From Streptococcus infantis SPAR10 (lineage in GTDB: Bacteria > Bacillota > Bacilli > Lactobacillales > Streptococcaceae): a DNA stretch of 64,000 nucleotides. Where the stretch lies: NCBI RefSeq assembly GCF_000279535.1, contig NZ_ALCH01000001.1, forward strand, positions 248,001 through 312,000. Reading direction: 5' to 3'. Shown one piece after another: positions 7,781-16,154 of the stretch. Made by a program: the position numbers and the translations under genes. Within the stretch, counting starts at the first letter, position 1. Every line of letters begins with the position of its first letter. Under the pieces are notes generated by a model. It was not told the origin of the DNA and made no database searches. It was given only the letters and a program-made list of their open reading frames with translations.

Positions 7781-8545
7781 TTAATGGAATTGCATACCAC
7801 CATCGACGATAATGGTTTGACCTGTAATGTAGTTTGAATCTGGTCCAGCAAGGAAGCTAACCGCTGCAGCGACATCTTCTGGCTCAGATAGGCGTTTCAA
7901 TGTAATATCTTTTGCGAATGTTTGCATACCCCATTCGTCGTCTTTTCCTGCATTTTTCCCAACTTCGTGAGCGATATCATACATCATTGGTGTTTTAACG
8001 ATACCTGGAGCATACGCATTAACAGTGATACCTGAATCAGCTAAGTCACGTGCCAATGTTTGAGTAATACCACGAACAGCGAATTTTGTACCACCATAAA
8101 CAGTCAAGTTTGGATTTCCGACAACACCTGCTTGAGAAGTAGCGTTGATGATTTTACCACCATGACCAAGTGCTTTGAACTGAGCTTGAGCAGCTTGTGC
8201 TCCCCAGATTACCCCACCAACGTTAATAGCAAAGGTACGATTGAACTGTTCTTCTGTAATCGTATCTAGAGGTGTAGTCGGAGCGACACCAGCGTTGTTT
8301 ACCACAACGTTCAAGTCTCCGAAATGGTCTACAACTTTTTGGAAAGCTGCAGCAACCTCCGCTTGTTTAGACACATCTGCTACAACAGCTAAAGCATTCT
8401 CTGCTGACAACTCAGCAACTGCTTTTTCAGCTGTTTCAGCATTGTAGTCTAATACTCCAACCTTAAAACCATCTTGGACCAAGCGTTTTGCGATTGCAAA
8501 ACCGATTCCTTGACCTGCACCTGTAACAATAGCTACTTTAGACAT
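7781..8545 (-). CDS. butA: Diacetyl reductase [(S)-acetoin forming] / butanediol dehydrogenase, SDR family
   Basis: A 254-residue short-chain dehydrogenase: cofactor motif TGAGQGIG near the N-terminus, NNAG around residue 88, and the catalytic Ser, Tyr and Lys in NATSQAG and YGGTK. End-to-end layout fits acetoin/diacetyl reductases that use NADH to interconvert diacetyl, acetoin and butanediol. An AAAGGAGGA ribosome site precedes the start. A palindrome, GGTATC-CGT-GATACC at 8560-8574, lies just upstream. A different SDR specificity cannot be excluded. Confidence 0.8.
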   Translation of the reverse strand: MSKVAIVTGAGQGIGFAIAKRLVQDGFKVGVLDYNAETAEKAVAELSAENALAVVADVSKQAEVAAAFQKVVDHFGDLNVVVNNAGVAPTTPLDTITEEQFNRTFAINVGGVIWGAQAAQAQFKALGHGGKIINATSQAGVVGNPNLTVYGGTKFAVRGITQTLARDLADSGITVNAYAPGIVKTPMMYDIAHEVGKNAGKDDEWGMQTFAKDITLKRLSEPEDVAAAVSFLAGPDSNYITGQTIIVDGGMQFH

Positions 8546-8879
8546 ATGATTCCTCCTTTGGTATCCGTGATACCACTCAAACGTTCATAAAAGAACAGCA
8601 AAAGGGTTATAAGTGAGTCGTGATAGGTTTCTAAAAGAATCCCTATCACTTTTTAGTATATACCTTTGTGAAATTAGTGTCAAACAAAGACTGGTTTTTG
8701 GAAAAATGAATATTTTTCAAGATCAAAATAATCGAAAACTTTCCTGTGTGAGATTTAGAGTTAGAAAAATAAAACTATCGCGTAAAGGGGAAAGCGCACG
8801 ATATTTTCCAAGCACTTTTCTTGAAACCCTTTCCTTCTTCTGATAGACTAATACATAGTTTGAAAAAAGGAGACTTAAT
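8546..8879. promoter_or_regulatory. Divergent intergenic region butA / aquaporin
   Basis: Besides the GGTATC-CGT-GATACC palindrome next to butA, it contains a good promoter for the aquaporin gene: TTGAAA at 8821-8826, 17 bp, TAGACT at 8844-8849. I see no coding region. Short open frames here lack ribosome sites. Confidence 0.65.
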
Positions 8880-9548
8880 ATGAAAAAATTTGTTGCTGAA
8901 TTGATCGGTACTTTTATGCTTGTGTTCATCGGAACAGGAGCTGTTGTTTTTGGAAATGGTGTTGAAGGACTTGGACACCTTGGAATTGCTCTTGCTTTTG
9001 GTTTAGCAATCGTAGTCGCAGCCTTCTCAATCGGAACTGTTTCAGGTGCTCACTTGAACCCAGCTGTTTCTATCGCTATGTTTGTTAACAAACGTTTGTC
9101 ATCTTCAGAACTTGTAAACTACATCCTTGGACAAGTAGTTGGTGCTTTCCTTGCATCTGGATCTGTCTTCTTCCTCTTGGCAAATTCAGGTATGTCAACT
9201 GCAAGCCTTGGTGAAAATGCCTTGGCAAATGGTGTAACTGTCTTTGGTGGTTTCTTGTTTGAAACAATCGCAACATTCTTATTTGTTTTGGTCATCATGA
9301 CTGTAACTTCAGCAAGTAAAGGTAATGGCGCAATTGCTGGTTTGGTCATCGGTTTGTCATTGACAGCTTTGATTCTAGCTGGCTTGAACATTACTGGACT
9401 TTCAGTAAACCCAGCTCGTAGCTTGGCTCCAGCTGTCTTGGTAGGTGGCGCAGCTCTTCAACAAGTTTGGATTTTCATCCTTGCACCAATCGTTGGTGGT
9501 GTTCTTGCAGCTCTTGTTGCGAAAAACTTTCTTGGAACAGAAGAATAA
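8880..9548 (+). CDS. aqpZ: Aquaporin (MIP family channel)
   Basis: A 222-residue channel protein with six membrane helices and the two NPA half-helices of the family (SGAHLNPAVS and LSVNPARSLAP). The short length and the Arg after the second NPA fit an orthodox water channel more than a glycerol facilitator, but glycerol or small-solute transport is possible. AAAAAGGAG precedes the ATG. It is a single-gene unit with its own promoter and terminator. Confidence 0.85.
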   Translation: MKKFVAELIGTFMLVFIGTGAVVFGNGVEGLGHLGIALAFGLAIVVAAFSIGTVSGAHLNPAVSIAMFVNKRLSSSELVNYILGQVVGAFLASGSVFFLLANSGMSTASLGENALANGVTVFGGFLFETIATFLFVLVIMTVTSASKGNGAIAGLVIGLSLTALILAGLNITGLSVNPARSLAPAVLVGGAALQQVWIFILAPIVGGVLAALVAKNFLGTEE

Positions 9549-9557
9549 TTGAAATTC

Positions 9558-9596
9558 AAAAAGCCTTGCTCCTCATCTTGAGGAACAGGGCTTTTT
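9558..9596 (+). terminator. Terminator of the aquaporin gene
   Basis: AAAAGCCTTG...CCTC and GAGG...AGGGCTTTTT form an interrupted hairpin ending in T5. Confidence 0.8.
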
Positions 9597-9602
9597 CGTA
9601 TG

Positions 9603-9843
9603 ATACTCTTCGAAAATCTCTTCAAACCACGTCAGCTTCGCCTTGCCGTATGTATGGTTACTGACTTCGTCAGTTCTATCCACAACCTCAAAACAGTGTT
9701 TTGAGCTGACTTCGTCAGTTCTATCCACAACCTCAAAACAGTGTTTTGAGCTGACTTCGTCAGTCTTATCTATAACCTCAAAGCAGTGCTTTGAGCAACC
9801 TGCGGCTAGCTTCCTAGTTTGCTCTTTGATTTTCATTGAGTAT
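9603..9843 (+). repeat. BOX element, boxA-boxB(x3)-boxC
   Basis: ATACTCTTCGAAAATC starts the element and GATTTTCATTGAGTAT ends it as an inverted terminal repeat. boxA contains CGTCAGCTTCGCCTTGCCG, the sequence behind the BOX-A1R typing primer. Three 45-bp boxB units follow (starting near 9661, 9706 and 9751, each with CTGACTTCGTCAG and an AAACAGTGTTTTG-type palindrome), then boxC. BOX elements are known from S. pneumoniae and relatives and fold into stable RNA. This one sits between the aquaporin gene and the end of queF. Confidence 0.93.
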
Positions 9844-9847
9844 GAGT

Positions 9848-10339
9848 TTAACGGTTGTCAATTTTCTCTGGATAGAGGTCATGTTGGAAGAGGCGTTGTT
9901 CTGCCAATCCTTCATACTTGGTTCCAGGTCTACCGTAGTTGTAGTAGGGGTCGATTGAAATACCACCGCGAGGTGTAAATTTTCCCCAGACTTCTAAATA
10001 GCGAGGGTCTAGCAAGTTGACCAAGTCTTTCCCGATAGTGTTGATACAGTTTTCATGGAAATCTCCATGGTTTCGGTAGCTAAAGAGGTAGAGTTTGAGG
10101 GATTTTGACTCGACACAGAGCTTGTCAGGAATGTAGGAAATATAAATAGTTGCAAAGTCTGGTTGAGCAGTGATGGGACAAAGTGAGGTAAATTCAGGAC
10201 AGTTGAACTTGATGAAATAGTCATTTTCCACATGACGATTGTCAAAGGATTCGAGGACATCTGGTTGATATTCGAAAATGTAGTTGGTTTCTTTGTTGCC
10301 GAGGAGGCTGAGGTTTTTCATTTCTTCTTGTTGTGACAT
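9848..10339 (-). CDS. queF: NADPH-dependent 7-cyano-7-deazaguanine reductase
   Basis: QueF reduces preQ0 to preQ1, the last free precursor before insertion into tRNA. The 163-residue (short-form) protein shows [12 protein letters not shown] with the catalytic Cys and the QueF motif [20 protein letters not shown]. It is the last gene of the queCDEF operon. Its ribosome site is weak (AGAAAGAAAA). Confidence 0.95.
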   Translation of the reverse strand: MSQQEEMKNLSLLGNKETNYIFEYQPDVLESFDNRHVENDYFIKFNCPEFTSLCPITAQPDFATIYISYIPDKLCVESKSLKLYLFSYRNHGDFHENCINTIGKDLVNLLDPRYLEVWGKFTPRGGISIDPYYNYGRPGTKYEGLAEQRLFQHDLYPEKIDNR

Positions 10340-10357
10340 GATTTTTTCTTTCTAATC

Positions 10358-11074
10358 TTAAACACCACGTTGGTTGTCGTAGAGGAGGGTATGGAGTTGA
10401 GGAAGGACGCGGACATTGCCCCAGCTATCGTCAGCAGCGACACGTTCCCAGAGTTCTTTGAGGCGGTCCAGTTGGTCTTGGACAATATTGCCTGTAGCCT
10501 TGGGCTCAGGATTTCCCGCCGATAAGAAGAGGACATCTGGTTGGTAGCGTTCTTGAATACCTTTGGCAAAGGCTAGATCTGCATCATCAAAGACAGGGAT
10601 TTTAAAGGTTACTTTGTCTGGGTCTAGTTGGGAAACGATAAAGTCCAAGGTCTCAAAGTTGACTTCCATCTTGGAGGAAGGAGGCTTAGGACTCAGAGTG
10701 ACTTGGTCGATATCTTTTAACCAATGTTGCCAGCGGGATCCCTGGGTCTCAACAGCCAGAGTGACCCCACGTTCCTTGAGCTTGGTGACAAGTTGAGCCA
10801 TATTGGCTGCTAGGATAGCAGGATTCCCCCCAGATAGGGTGACATAGTCGTAGCTTCCTAGTTTGTCTAACTCAGCGATTACTTCATCAGCTGTCATACG
10901 AGTTGGTTTTTCAGAACCGTCCCAAGTAAAGGCGGAATCGCACCAGTCGCAGTGGTAGTCGCAACCAGCAGTGCGGACAAACATGGTTTTCTGGCCAATA
11001 GCACGACCTTCACCTTGAAAGGTAGGCCCAAAAATTTCTAGAACTGGTAGTTTGAGGACACGTTCCTTAGTCAT
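10358..11074 (-). CDS. queE: 7-carboxy-7-deazaguanine synthase (radical SAM)
   Basis: QueE rearranges 6-carboxytetrahydropterin to 7-carboxy-7-deazaguanine. The 238-residue protein has the radical-SAM cluster motif CDYHCDWC (CX3CX2C, near residue 39) and the N-terminal EIFGPTFQGEG typical of the family. The start overlaps the end of queD by eight bases, which fits translational coupling. Confidence 0.95.
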   Translation of the reverse strand: MTKERVLKLPVLEIFGPTFQGEGRAIGQKTMFVRTAGCDYHCDWCDSAFTWDGSEKPTRMTADEVIAELDKLGSYDYVTLSGGNPAILAANMAQLVTKLKERGVTLAVETQGSRWQHWLKDIDQVTLSPKPPSSKMEVNFETLDFIVSQLDPDKVTFKIPVFDDADLAFAKGIQERYQPDVLFLSAGNPEPKATGNIVQDQLDRLKELWERVAADDSWGNVRVLPQLHTLLYDNQRGV

Positions 11075-11510
11075 CTAACCACTCCCGTCTAAACTCTGCA
11101 AAGGCAGTCGGAGTTTCATAGAGACGAACATATTCCAAACGGAGACCGCGCTCGTCTGGCAACTCTTGGCTCATGGTTTGGAAAATCCAGTAAACCATAT
11201 TTTCAGCAGTTGTATTCATGTAGGGCAGGGTTTCATTGAGATAGCGATGATCCAAGTGGGGCTCTAAGTAGTCCTTGTAGATAGCTTTGATGTCTCCGAA
11301 ATCGTAGGTCATACCTCTATCATCTAAAAATCCACTAACAGCGATTTGCAGATGATAGGTGTGACCGTGTAGGGATTTGCACTTTCCTTCATAGTGAAAG
11401 AGGTGGTGGGCAGCATCGAAGGTAAATTCTTTTGAGACTAAGGTTCTGTGAGGATTGTAGACAAGAGATTCCCCAGTTTCTTGTTTGATTTCTTTTGGGG
11501 CAAAAAACAT
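11067..11510 (-). CDS. queD: 6-carboxy-5,6,7,8-tetrahydropterin synthase
   Basis: QueD converts dihydroneopterin triphosphate to 6-carboxytetrahydropterin. Zinc ligands and catalytic Cys are seen in FDAAHHLFHYEGKCKSLHGH and HGHTYHL, with further His in LDHRYLN. The start MFFAPKE at 11510 has AAGGAGAGG upstream and overlaps the queC stop in an ATGA-type junction; longer frames lie inside queC and are rejected. Confidence 0.95.
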   Translation of the reverse strand: MFFAPKEIKQETGESLVYNPHRTLVSKEFTFDAAHHLFHYEGKCKSLHGHTYHLQIAVSGFLDDRGMTYDFGDIKAIYKDYLEPHLDHRYLNETLPYMNTTAENMVYWIFQTMSQELPDERGLRLEYVRLYETPTAFAEFRREWLDD

Positions 11511-12163
11511 CAGGCCTCTCCTTTCTGAGAGAGATAAACCTCTAAACCATGTTGGCGTAGATGGCAGGCAGGACAATCTCCACAACCAGTACCGATAATC
11601 CCATTGTAGCAGGTCAAGGTCTTCTCACGAACGTAGTCAAAGGCACCAAGTTGGTCAGCTAATTCCCAAGTTTCAGCCTTGTCTAGCCACATGAGAGGCG
11701 TTTGGATCACAAAGTCGTAATCCATAGCGAGGTTGAGCGTGACATTGAGTGATTTGACAAAGACATCCCGACAGTCAGGATAACCTGAAAAGTCTGTTTC
11801 GCACACTCCTGTCACGATATCCGTAATTCCACGCTGCTTGGCAAGAACTGCCGCAAAGGACAGAAAGAGATGATTGCGACCGTCAACGAAGGTATTAGGA
11901 ACCTCTCCTTCTTTTTGCTCAATTTCTAAATCTGAAGTCAAGGCATTTTCAGTAATTTGTCCTAGCAGAGACATATCTAGGATATGATGACGAATTCCTT
12001 GTTCCTCAGCGATTTCTTTGGCCACTTGAATTTCTAAATGGTGGCGTTGACCGTAGGCAAAGGTAACGGCTTCGACCCTTTCATAGTGTTGCTTGGCCCA
12101 GAAAAGGCAGGTTGTTGAATCTTGACCGCCACTAAAGACGACCAAGGCTGATTGACGTTTCAT
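11510..12163 (-). CDS. queC: 7-cyano-7-deazaguanine (preQ0) synthase
   Basis: QueC converts 7-carboxy-7-deazaguanine to preQ0 with ATP and ammonia. The 217-residue protein has the PP-loop SGGQDSTTC at its N-terminus and four zinc-binding Cys at the C-terminus ([16 protein letters not shown]). The start at 12163 has GGAAGGAGT upstream; 13 further codons upstream lie in the riboswitch leader. It is the first gene of queCDEF. Confidence 0.95.
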   Translation of the reverse strand: MKRQSALVVFSGGQDSTTCLFWAKQHYERVEAVTFAYGQRHHLEIQVAKEIAEEQGIRHHILDMSLLGQITENALTSDLEIEQKEGEVPNTFVDGRNHLFLSFAAVLAKQRGITDIVTGVCETDFSGYPDCRDVFVKSLNVTLNLAMDYDFVIQTPLMWLDKAETWELADQLGAFDYVREKTLTCYNGIIGTGCGDCPACHLRQHGLEVYLSQKGEA

Positions 12164-12200
12164 AGTACTCCTTCCAAAATGGGAAATGTTCAGAGCACGC

Positions 12201-12272
12201 AAAAAGCCCCCTAGAGGGAGCTAAAAAATACCAAGTAGAGGTTTTTTTAGCGATGGCATGTCCCAAACATCG
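12201..12272 (-). promoter_or_regulatory. PreQ1 riboswitch (class I type) with terminator platform
   Basis: On the minus strand, CGATG and CATCG form a five-pair stem around a 12-base loop TTTGGGACATGC. An A-rich tail CTAAAAAAACC follows, whose CC can pair with the loop GG; this is the H-type pseudoknot layout and spacing of preQ1-I aptamers. Next come GGTATTTTTTAG, which can pair with the tail as an antiterminator, and AGCTCCC/GGGGGCT with a T run as terminator (12201-12222). Bound preQ1 should free the terminator and turn queCDEF off. The class is assigned from structure read by eye. Confidence 0.78.
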
Positions 12273-12287
12273 TAATATTCTAGTTAC

Positions 12288-12316
12288 AGTCTAGCATATT
12301 TTTTGAAAAATGGCAA
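12288..12316 (-). promoter_or_regulatory. Promoter of queCDEF
   Basis: On the minus strand, TTGCCA (12316-12311) and TAGACT (12293-12288) are 17 bp apart, placing the start about 8 bases before the aptamer. Confidence 0.6.
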
Positions 12317-12324
12317 AGGGCAAG

Positions 12325-12357
12325 AAAAAAGAGACCAAATGAATGCACTTGGTCTCT
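12325..12357 (-). terminator. Terminator of trxA
   Basis: GAGACCAA and TTGGTCTC pair across a short loop and are followed by T6 on the minus strand. Confidence 0.85.
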
Positions 12358-12364
12358 CCTTTGA

Positions 12365-12679
12365 TTAGCTTAATTCAGCAACGATGGCTTTGATTTGTTC
12401 TGCGGTGTGAACACCAGCCACTTGTTTAACAACTTGTCCATCTTTCTTGAAGAGAAGAGTAGGGATAGACATGATACCAAATGCACGAGCTGTGTTTGGA
12501 TTTTCATCAACATCCATTTTAACGATCTTCAAGACATCTTCTGAAAGTTCTTCAGACAATTTGTCCAAGATTGGACCTTGCATACGACATGGACCACACC
12601 AAGTAGCCCAGAAGTCTACCAAGACCAATCCGTCTTTAGTTTCTTGTTCGAATGTTGCATCTGTAATTGCTTTTGCCAT
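12365..12679 (-). CDS. trxA: Thioredoxin
   Basis: A 104-residue thioredoxin with the redox motif WATWCGPC near residue 30 and the cis-proline motif SIPTLLF. It reduces protein disulfides and is recharged by thioredoxin reductase, which is not in the window. It lies 14 bases after the DUF4649 gene, so both are probably read from the promoter at 12945-12973, which carries a MarR-type palindrome just upstream. Confidence 0.95.
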   Translation of the reverse strand: MAKAITDATFEQETKDGLVLVDFWATWCGPCRMQGPILDKLSEELSEDVLKIVKMDVDENPNTARAFGIMSIPTLLFKKDGQVVKQVAGVHTAEQIKAIVAELS

Positions 12680-12693
12680 AGTATTTCTCCTTT

Positions 12694-12915
12694 TTAATTA
12701 TATTGGCTTAAATCTTGTTTCATGAGATAGAAGAAAACATCTCCATAAGTCCCATGGTAGTCCAAATCATGTCCCTTGTAGGTTACTTTTTGGACAGGGT
12801 AGTAGTCTGCGACACCAATCAGGCAGGCATGTTGAGAACGTTCAAATTCTTCGTATGACTCGAAGGTCATGGTTCTCTCTTGCTTGCTGGCATCAAGATA
12901 AGTGATTTCAATCAT
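12694..12915 (-). CDS. DUF4649 family small protein
   Basis: A 73-residue soluble protein (EITYLDASKQERTMTFESYE near the start) matching the streptococcal DUF4649 family; function unknown. It has an AAAGGAGA ribosome site and stands first in a probable two-gene unit with trxA, which suggests a link to redox or stress physiology, but only by position. Confidence 0.75.
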   Translation of the reverse strand: MIEITYLDASKQERTMTFESYEEFERSQHACLIGVADYYPVQKVTYKGHDLDYHGTYGDVFFYLMKQDLSQYN

Positions 12916-12944
12916 AAGATTCTCCTTTGCTAAATCATATCTTC

Positions 12945-12995
12945 ATTTTACTCCTTGGAAAAAGGAATGTCAAGAAAATTGCTTGCGCACGCAAG
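12945..12995 (-). promoter_or_regulatory. Promoter of DUF4649-trxA with MarR-type operator
   Basis: On the minus strand, TTGACA (12973-12968), 17 bp, TAAAAT (12950-12945). Just upstream of the -35 box, 12982-12995 holds the palindrome CTTGCG-CA-CGCAAG. The same 14-mer GCTTGCGCACGCAA occurs in the marR promoter at 13444-13457. Confidence 0.65.
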
Positions 12996-13011
12996 TTTTT
13001 TTGTAAAAATT

Positions 13012-13392
13012 TTAGGAAAGCCAACTTGCTTTTGTTTCAAGGCTCTCTTCTACAGCTTTTTGTAGATAGGCAAGAGTTGTCTGACCCTCCTTAGTGAGGC
13101 AGATAAAACTAGCTCGCTTATCCTGGTCACAACATCTCCGACTAAGTAAACCGCAGTTTTTGGCTTCTAGGCGTGCCACCATTCGTGATACTGCGCTTGG
13201 ACTCAGATGGAGTTTGTCCGGCAGGTCAATCTGTCTCAAAGATTTTTCTTGAGCCTGATTTAAAAAGTGCAAGAGATAGAATTCTTTGAGCGTTAGGCTT
13301 TGGTCACTCTGCTCAGCAATCGTTTGCTCTAAAAGAGCTTCTAGCTCTACTTGTCGGCGGTTGAAGTCAAACCATTTTTCTAAGTAAGTCAT
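13012..13392 (-). CDS. MarR-family transcriptional regulator with clustered cysteines
   Basis: A 126-residue MarR-type protein. The winged helix contains SLRQIDLPDKLHLSPSAVSR (about residues 51-70) as the DNA-reading part and DKRASFICLTKEG as the wing. Cys80, Cys87, Cys88 and Cys98 cluster around the wing, a feature of thiol-sensing MarR proteins such as OhrR, though the position differs from the usual N-terminal Cys. Its own promoter and that of DUF4649-trxA share a palindrome, so it probably regulates itself and trxA. Target and signal are inferred. Confidence 0.8.
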   Translation of the reverse strand: MTYLEKWFDFNRRQVELEALLEQTIAEQSDQSLTLKEFYLLHFLNQAQEKSLRQIDLPDKLHLSPSAVSRMVARLEAKNCGLLSRRCCDQDKRASFICLTKEGQTTLAYLQKAVEESLETKASWLS

Positions 13393-13443
13393 ATCAATCT
13401 CCTTTCTATATGGTAGTTATAAACAGATCTGCCTATCTGAGAT

Positions 13444-13488
13444 GCTTGCGCACGCAATTAGTATACAACTTTTTGGAATAGATAGCAA
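13444..13488 (-). promoter_or_regulatory. Promoter of marR with operator over the start site
   Basis: On the minus strand, TTGCTA (13488-13483), 17 bp, TATACT (13465-13460). The palindrome TTGCGTGCGCAA (13457-13446) begins a few bases after the -10 box, a position suited to repression by the encoded regulator. Confidence 0.65.
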
Positions 13489-13572
13489 GAAGGATGTTTC
13501 TTGTGTATTTCCTTGAAATTTTCTGAAAAAAGAGTAAACTGGTATGCAGAAAGTCTATTTGTGGAGTAAACG

Positions 13573-13947
13573 ATGAAATTATATGTTCAGTTAATGATTC
13601 TCTTTGTCATTTCACTGATTGGTGAGGGAATCTCTAGCTTTTTCCATTTGCCTATTCCTGGAAGCATTATCGGTTTGATTATTTTATTTTTAGCCTTGCA
13701 GTTCAAGTGGTTGCGGGTACGTCATGTCAACATGGTTGGGAATTTTCTCCTAGCGAATATGACTATCCTCTTTCTACCTCCTGCAGTTGGGATTATGGAG
13801 AAATTTGATGTGATTGCTCCCTATTTATTGCCCATTGTCTTGATTGTCTTTTTTGCAGCAGTTATCAATATTATCTTGATTGCGCTTGTAGTTCAGTTTA
13901 TCAAAAAGCGTTATGAAGGAGATTACGAAGAAAGAGGTGCCAAATGA
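13573..13947 (+). CDS. lrgA: CidA/LrgA family membrane protein
   Basis: A 124-residue protein with four membrane segments, matching the holin-like CidA/LrgA family that works with LrgB in control of autolysis and, in recent work, export or import of small metabolites such as pyruvate. lrgB follows with an ATGA overlap. TTGAAA-(16)-TAAACT near 13512-13540 is a possible promoter. It is divergent from marR, so the MarR palindrome could also affect it. Confidence 0.85.
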   Translation: MKLYVQLMILFVISLIGEGISSFFHLPIPGSIIGLIILFLALQFKWLRVRHVNMVGNFLLANMTILFLPPAVGIMEKFDVIAPYLLPIVLIVFFAAVINIILIALVVQFIKKRYEGDYEERGAK

Positions 13948-14639
13948 GCGAATTTGTATCCAATCCACTTTTTGGGATAGCCTTGTCCATTTTGGCTTAT
14001 CTTGGAGGCATGATTATCTTTAGACGGTACCCTCATCCTCTGACCACTCCCTTGCTGCTAGCAACTTTATTTATCATTGTTTTTCTAAAACTGACTGGTA
14101 TTTCTTATGTTGCCTATTATCAAGGTGGGGTCTACCTCAATAACTTGATTGTTCCCTCAACAGTGGCTCTAGGAATTCCTCTTTATAAGAGTTTTCACCT
14201 CATGAAACACCATGTTAGAAGTATTCTACTCAGTAGTTTCCTTGCTGTTGTTGTAAATACAGTTTTTACAGCTTTAGTTGCAAAATTTTTCGGTATGGAT
14301 TTCTTCTTGGCAATTTCGCTTTTCCCAAAGTCTGTAACGACGGCCATGGCAGTTGGAATTACGGATAAGCTACAAGGAATAGCGACGATCACCTTGGTAG
14401 TTGTGGTAGCAACTGGTATTTTGACTAGCGTTATTGGACCAACACTTTTAAAATGGCTAAAAATTGACGATCCAGTAGCTGCTGGTCTTGCTCTTGGAGG
14501 AACTGGTCACGCAGTTGGGACTGGAACAGCTTTTCGCTATGGACCAGTTGCAGGTGCTATGGGAGGACTAGCCATCGGTGTCACCGGTATTCTCTATGTA
14601 TTTGTAAGTCCCATCGTAGCAGGTTTGATATTGAGTTAA
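13944..14639 (+). CDS. lrgB: LrgB/CidB family membrane protein
   Basis: A 231-residue protein with many membrane segments, partner of the preceding CidA/LrgA protein. The conserved glycine-rich stretch GGTGHAVGTGTAFRYGPVAG of LrgB proteins is present near the C-terminus. Start overlaps the stop of the previous gene by four bases (ATGA), so the two are translationally coupled. Confidence 0.87.
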   Translation: MSEFVSNPLFGIALSILAYLGGMIIFRRYPHPLTTPLLLATLFIIVFLKLTGISYVAYYQGGVYLNNLIVPSTVALGIPLYKSFHLMKHHVRSILLSSFLAVVVNTVFTALVAKFFGMDFFLAISLFPKSVTTAMAVGITDKLQGIATITLVVVVATGILTSVIGPTLLKWLKIDDPVAAGLALGGTGHAVGTGTAFRYGPVAGAMGGLAIGVTGILYVFVSPIVAGLILS

Positions 14640-14672
14640 AAAATAAGAATGTTATATTTCTTTGTGTAAAAA

Positions 14673-14703
14673 GAAGCCCCTAGCTTTATTTGCTAGGGGC
14701 TTC
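14673..14703. terminator. Bidirectional terminator between lrgB and the ABC permease gene
   Basis: GAAGCCCCTAGC and TGCTAGGGGCTTC form a perfect stem between convergent genes. Confidence 0.85.
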
Positions 14704-14708
14704 ATTCA

Positions 14709-15440
14709 TTATTGTAAGTTTACTTTGTTCTTTAAAATATAGTAGGTTCCGAGATAGCAGCCGACGCTAAGGATTAAGTCTTTGAAAATTTCAAAGGATA
14801 ATACCCAATTGTAGTCGAAATCGATGCGAAGATTTAGGGTGATAAATCCAAGAACAACTTGGATGGCTATGTAGGCGACGACTGCAAGAGCTGTACGGTA
14901 TTCATTAAAGAGTTGGCCGATAGAGATAGACAAGTAGATACAAAGAATACCTGCAAGAGTGTTAAAAATATAGGAAATCAAGGCTAACCAGAAATTATCT
15001 GTATAATTTTTTAGCATATACTCGGCAAAACTAGATAGGAAGGCGTCTGGTTGAATCATGGAAATGATAATATAAAGGCTAAAAAGGAAAACCACTGTAC
15101 TTGTCAAAGACCAAACAAAGGCTCCAAGCAGTTTAGCGGAGAGGATCTGGTGTTCAGATACTGGCAGGGTGAGTGTTAGATAGCCACGACGATCATAAAC
15201 ACTTCTCTTAAATCGTTGAATAATCAAAATCAAGGTTGAGATACTCAAAGTAATAACCAGACCACCAAAAACCAGAGATAGAAATACTAACATAACAACG
15301 CCCTTATCTTGATAATAGGTGCTTGAGAGGCTACTGCCCTGAATTCCTATGATGACAGAGAGGGAGAGTACAGCAGCATAGAGGGCTAAAAACCATTTGT
15401 TGACATTTTTAAATTCATAACGAACTAAATTCCAAAACAT
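14709..15440 (-). CDS. ABC-2 type transporter permease
   Basis: A 243-residue protein with about six membrane segments and the N-terminal MFWNLVRYEFKNVNKWFLA typical of ABC-2 permeases. It is the last gene of a GntR-ATPase-permease unit. Such YtrABC-like systems often respond to cell-wall antibiotics or export peptides, but the substrate is unknown here. Confidence 0.8.
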   Translation of the reverse strand: MFWNLVRYEFKNVNKWFLALYAAVLSLSVIIGIQGSSLSSTYYQDKGVVMLVFLSLVFGGLVITLSISTLILIIQRFKRSVYDRRGYLTLTLPVSEHQILSAKLLGAFVWSLTSTVVFLFSLYIIISMIQPDAFLSSFAEYMLKNYTDNFWLALISYIFNTLAGILCIYLSISIGQLFNEYRTALAVVAYIAIQVVLGFITLNLRIDFDYNWVLSFEIFKDLILSVGCYLGTYYILKNKVNLQ

Positions 15441-15455
15441 AATAATCTCCTTTAA

Positions 15456-16151
15456 CTAGGCTTTGAATTCGTGACGGAAGAGCTGGTCAATTGATTCACC
15501 CGACTCGTAACGAATATCATCCACATTCCCTTGACGGACGACTTTTCCGTCCTTGAGGAAAATAATCTCATCCAAGATAGGCTCGATATCCGAAATCAAG
15601 TGAGTTGAAATCAAGACAGTCGAAGTTGGAGAGTAGTTGTTGATGATGGTGTTCAAGATGTAGTCACGAGCTGCGGGATCGACACCACCGATTGGTTCGT
15701 CAAGGACGTATAGACGAGCGTCACGACTCATGACCAGGATCAACTGAACTTTTTCTTTGTTCCCTTTTGAGAGTTTCTTGAAACGGCTATTCTCGTCGAT
15801 ACCAAGGTCACGAAGAAGACCTTGAGCACGTTCCAGATTAAAATCTTTATAGAAGGTCTTGAAAAAGGTAAGAGCTTCTTTGACCTTCATCTGTTCGTTG
15901 AGATAGGTCGTATCAGGTAGATAAGAAACGATAGCCTTAGTTGCTGGGCTTGGTTCCATGCCATTGATGAGGATACGTCCTTGCTCTGGTTGGAGTAAAC
16001 CGTTGATTAGTTTAATCAGGGTTGTTTTTCCGGAACCGTTTGGGCCAAGGAGACCCACAATCTTTCCTGCCGGGATTTCAAGGGAAACATTTTGAAGAGC
16101 AGGGCTTGCTCCATAGAATTTTGAAACATTTTCAAACGTTAACAAGGTCAT
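15456..16151 (-). CDS. ABC transporter ATP-binding protein
   Basis: A 231-residue ATPase with Walker A GPNGSGKT (about residue 36), signature LSKGNKEKVQL and Walker B LYVLDEPIGGVD, ending with a switch His in LISTHLI. It pairs with the permease encoded 15 bases downstream and lies three bases after the GntR regulator gene. Confidence 0.92.
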   Translation of the reverse strand: MTLLTFENVSKFYGASPALQNVSLEIPAGKIVGLLGPNGSGKTTLIKLINGLLQPEQGRILINGMEPSPATKAIVSYLPDTTYLNEQMKVKEALTFFKTFYKDFNLERAQGLLRDLGIDENSRFKKLSKGNKEKVQLILVMSRDARLYVLDEPIGGVDPAARDYILNTIINNYSPTSTVLISTHLISDIEPILDEIIFLKDGKVVRQGNVDDIRYESGESIDQLFRHEFKA

Positions 16152-16154
16152 AGT

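Noticed and set aside
8613..8843. Plus-strand frame of 76 codons before the aquaporin gene
   Set aside because: No ribosome site; composition is AT-rich intergenic, and the frame runs over the aquaporin promoter.
9661..9800. Regular 45-bp repeats that look like a CRISPR array
   Set aside because: The units are directly adjacent with no unique spacers and match boxB of a BOX element.
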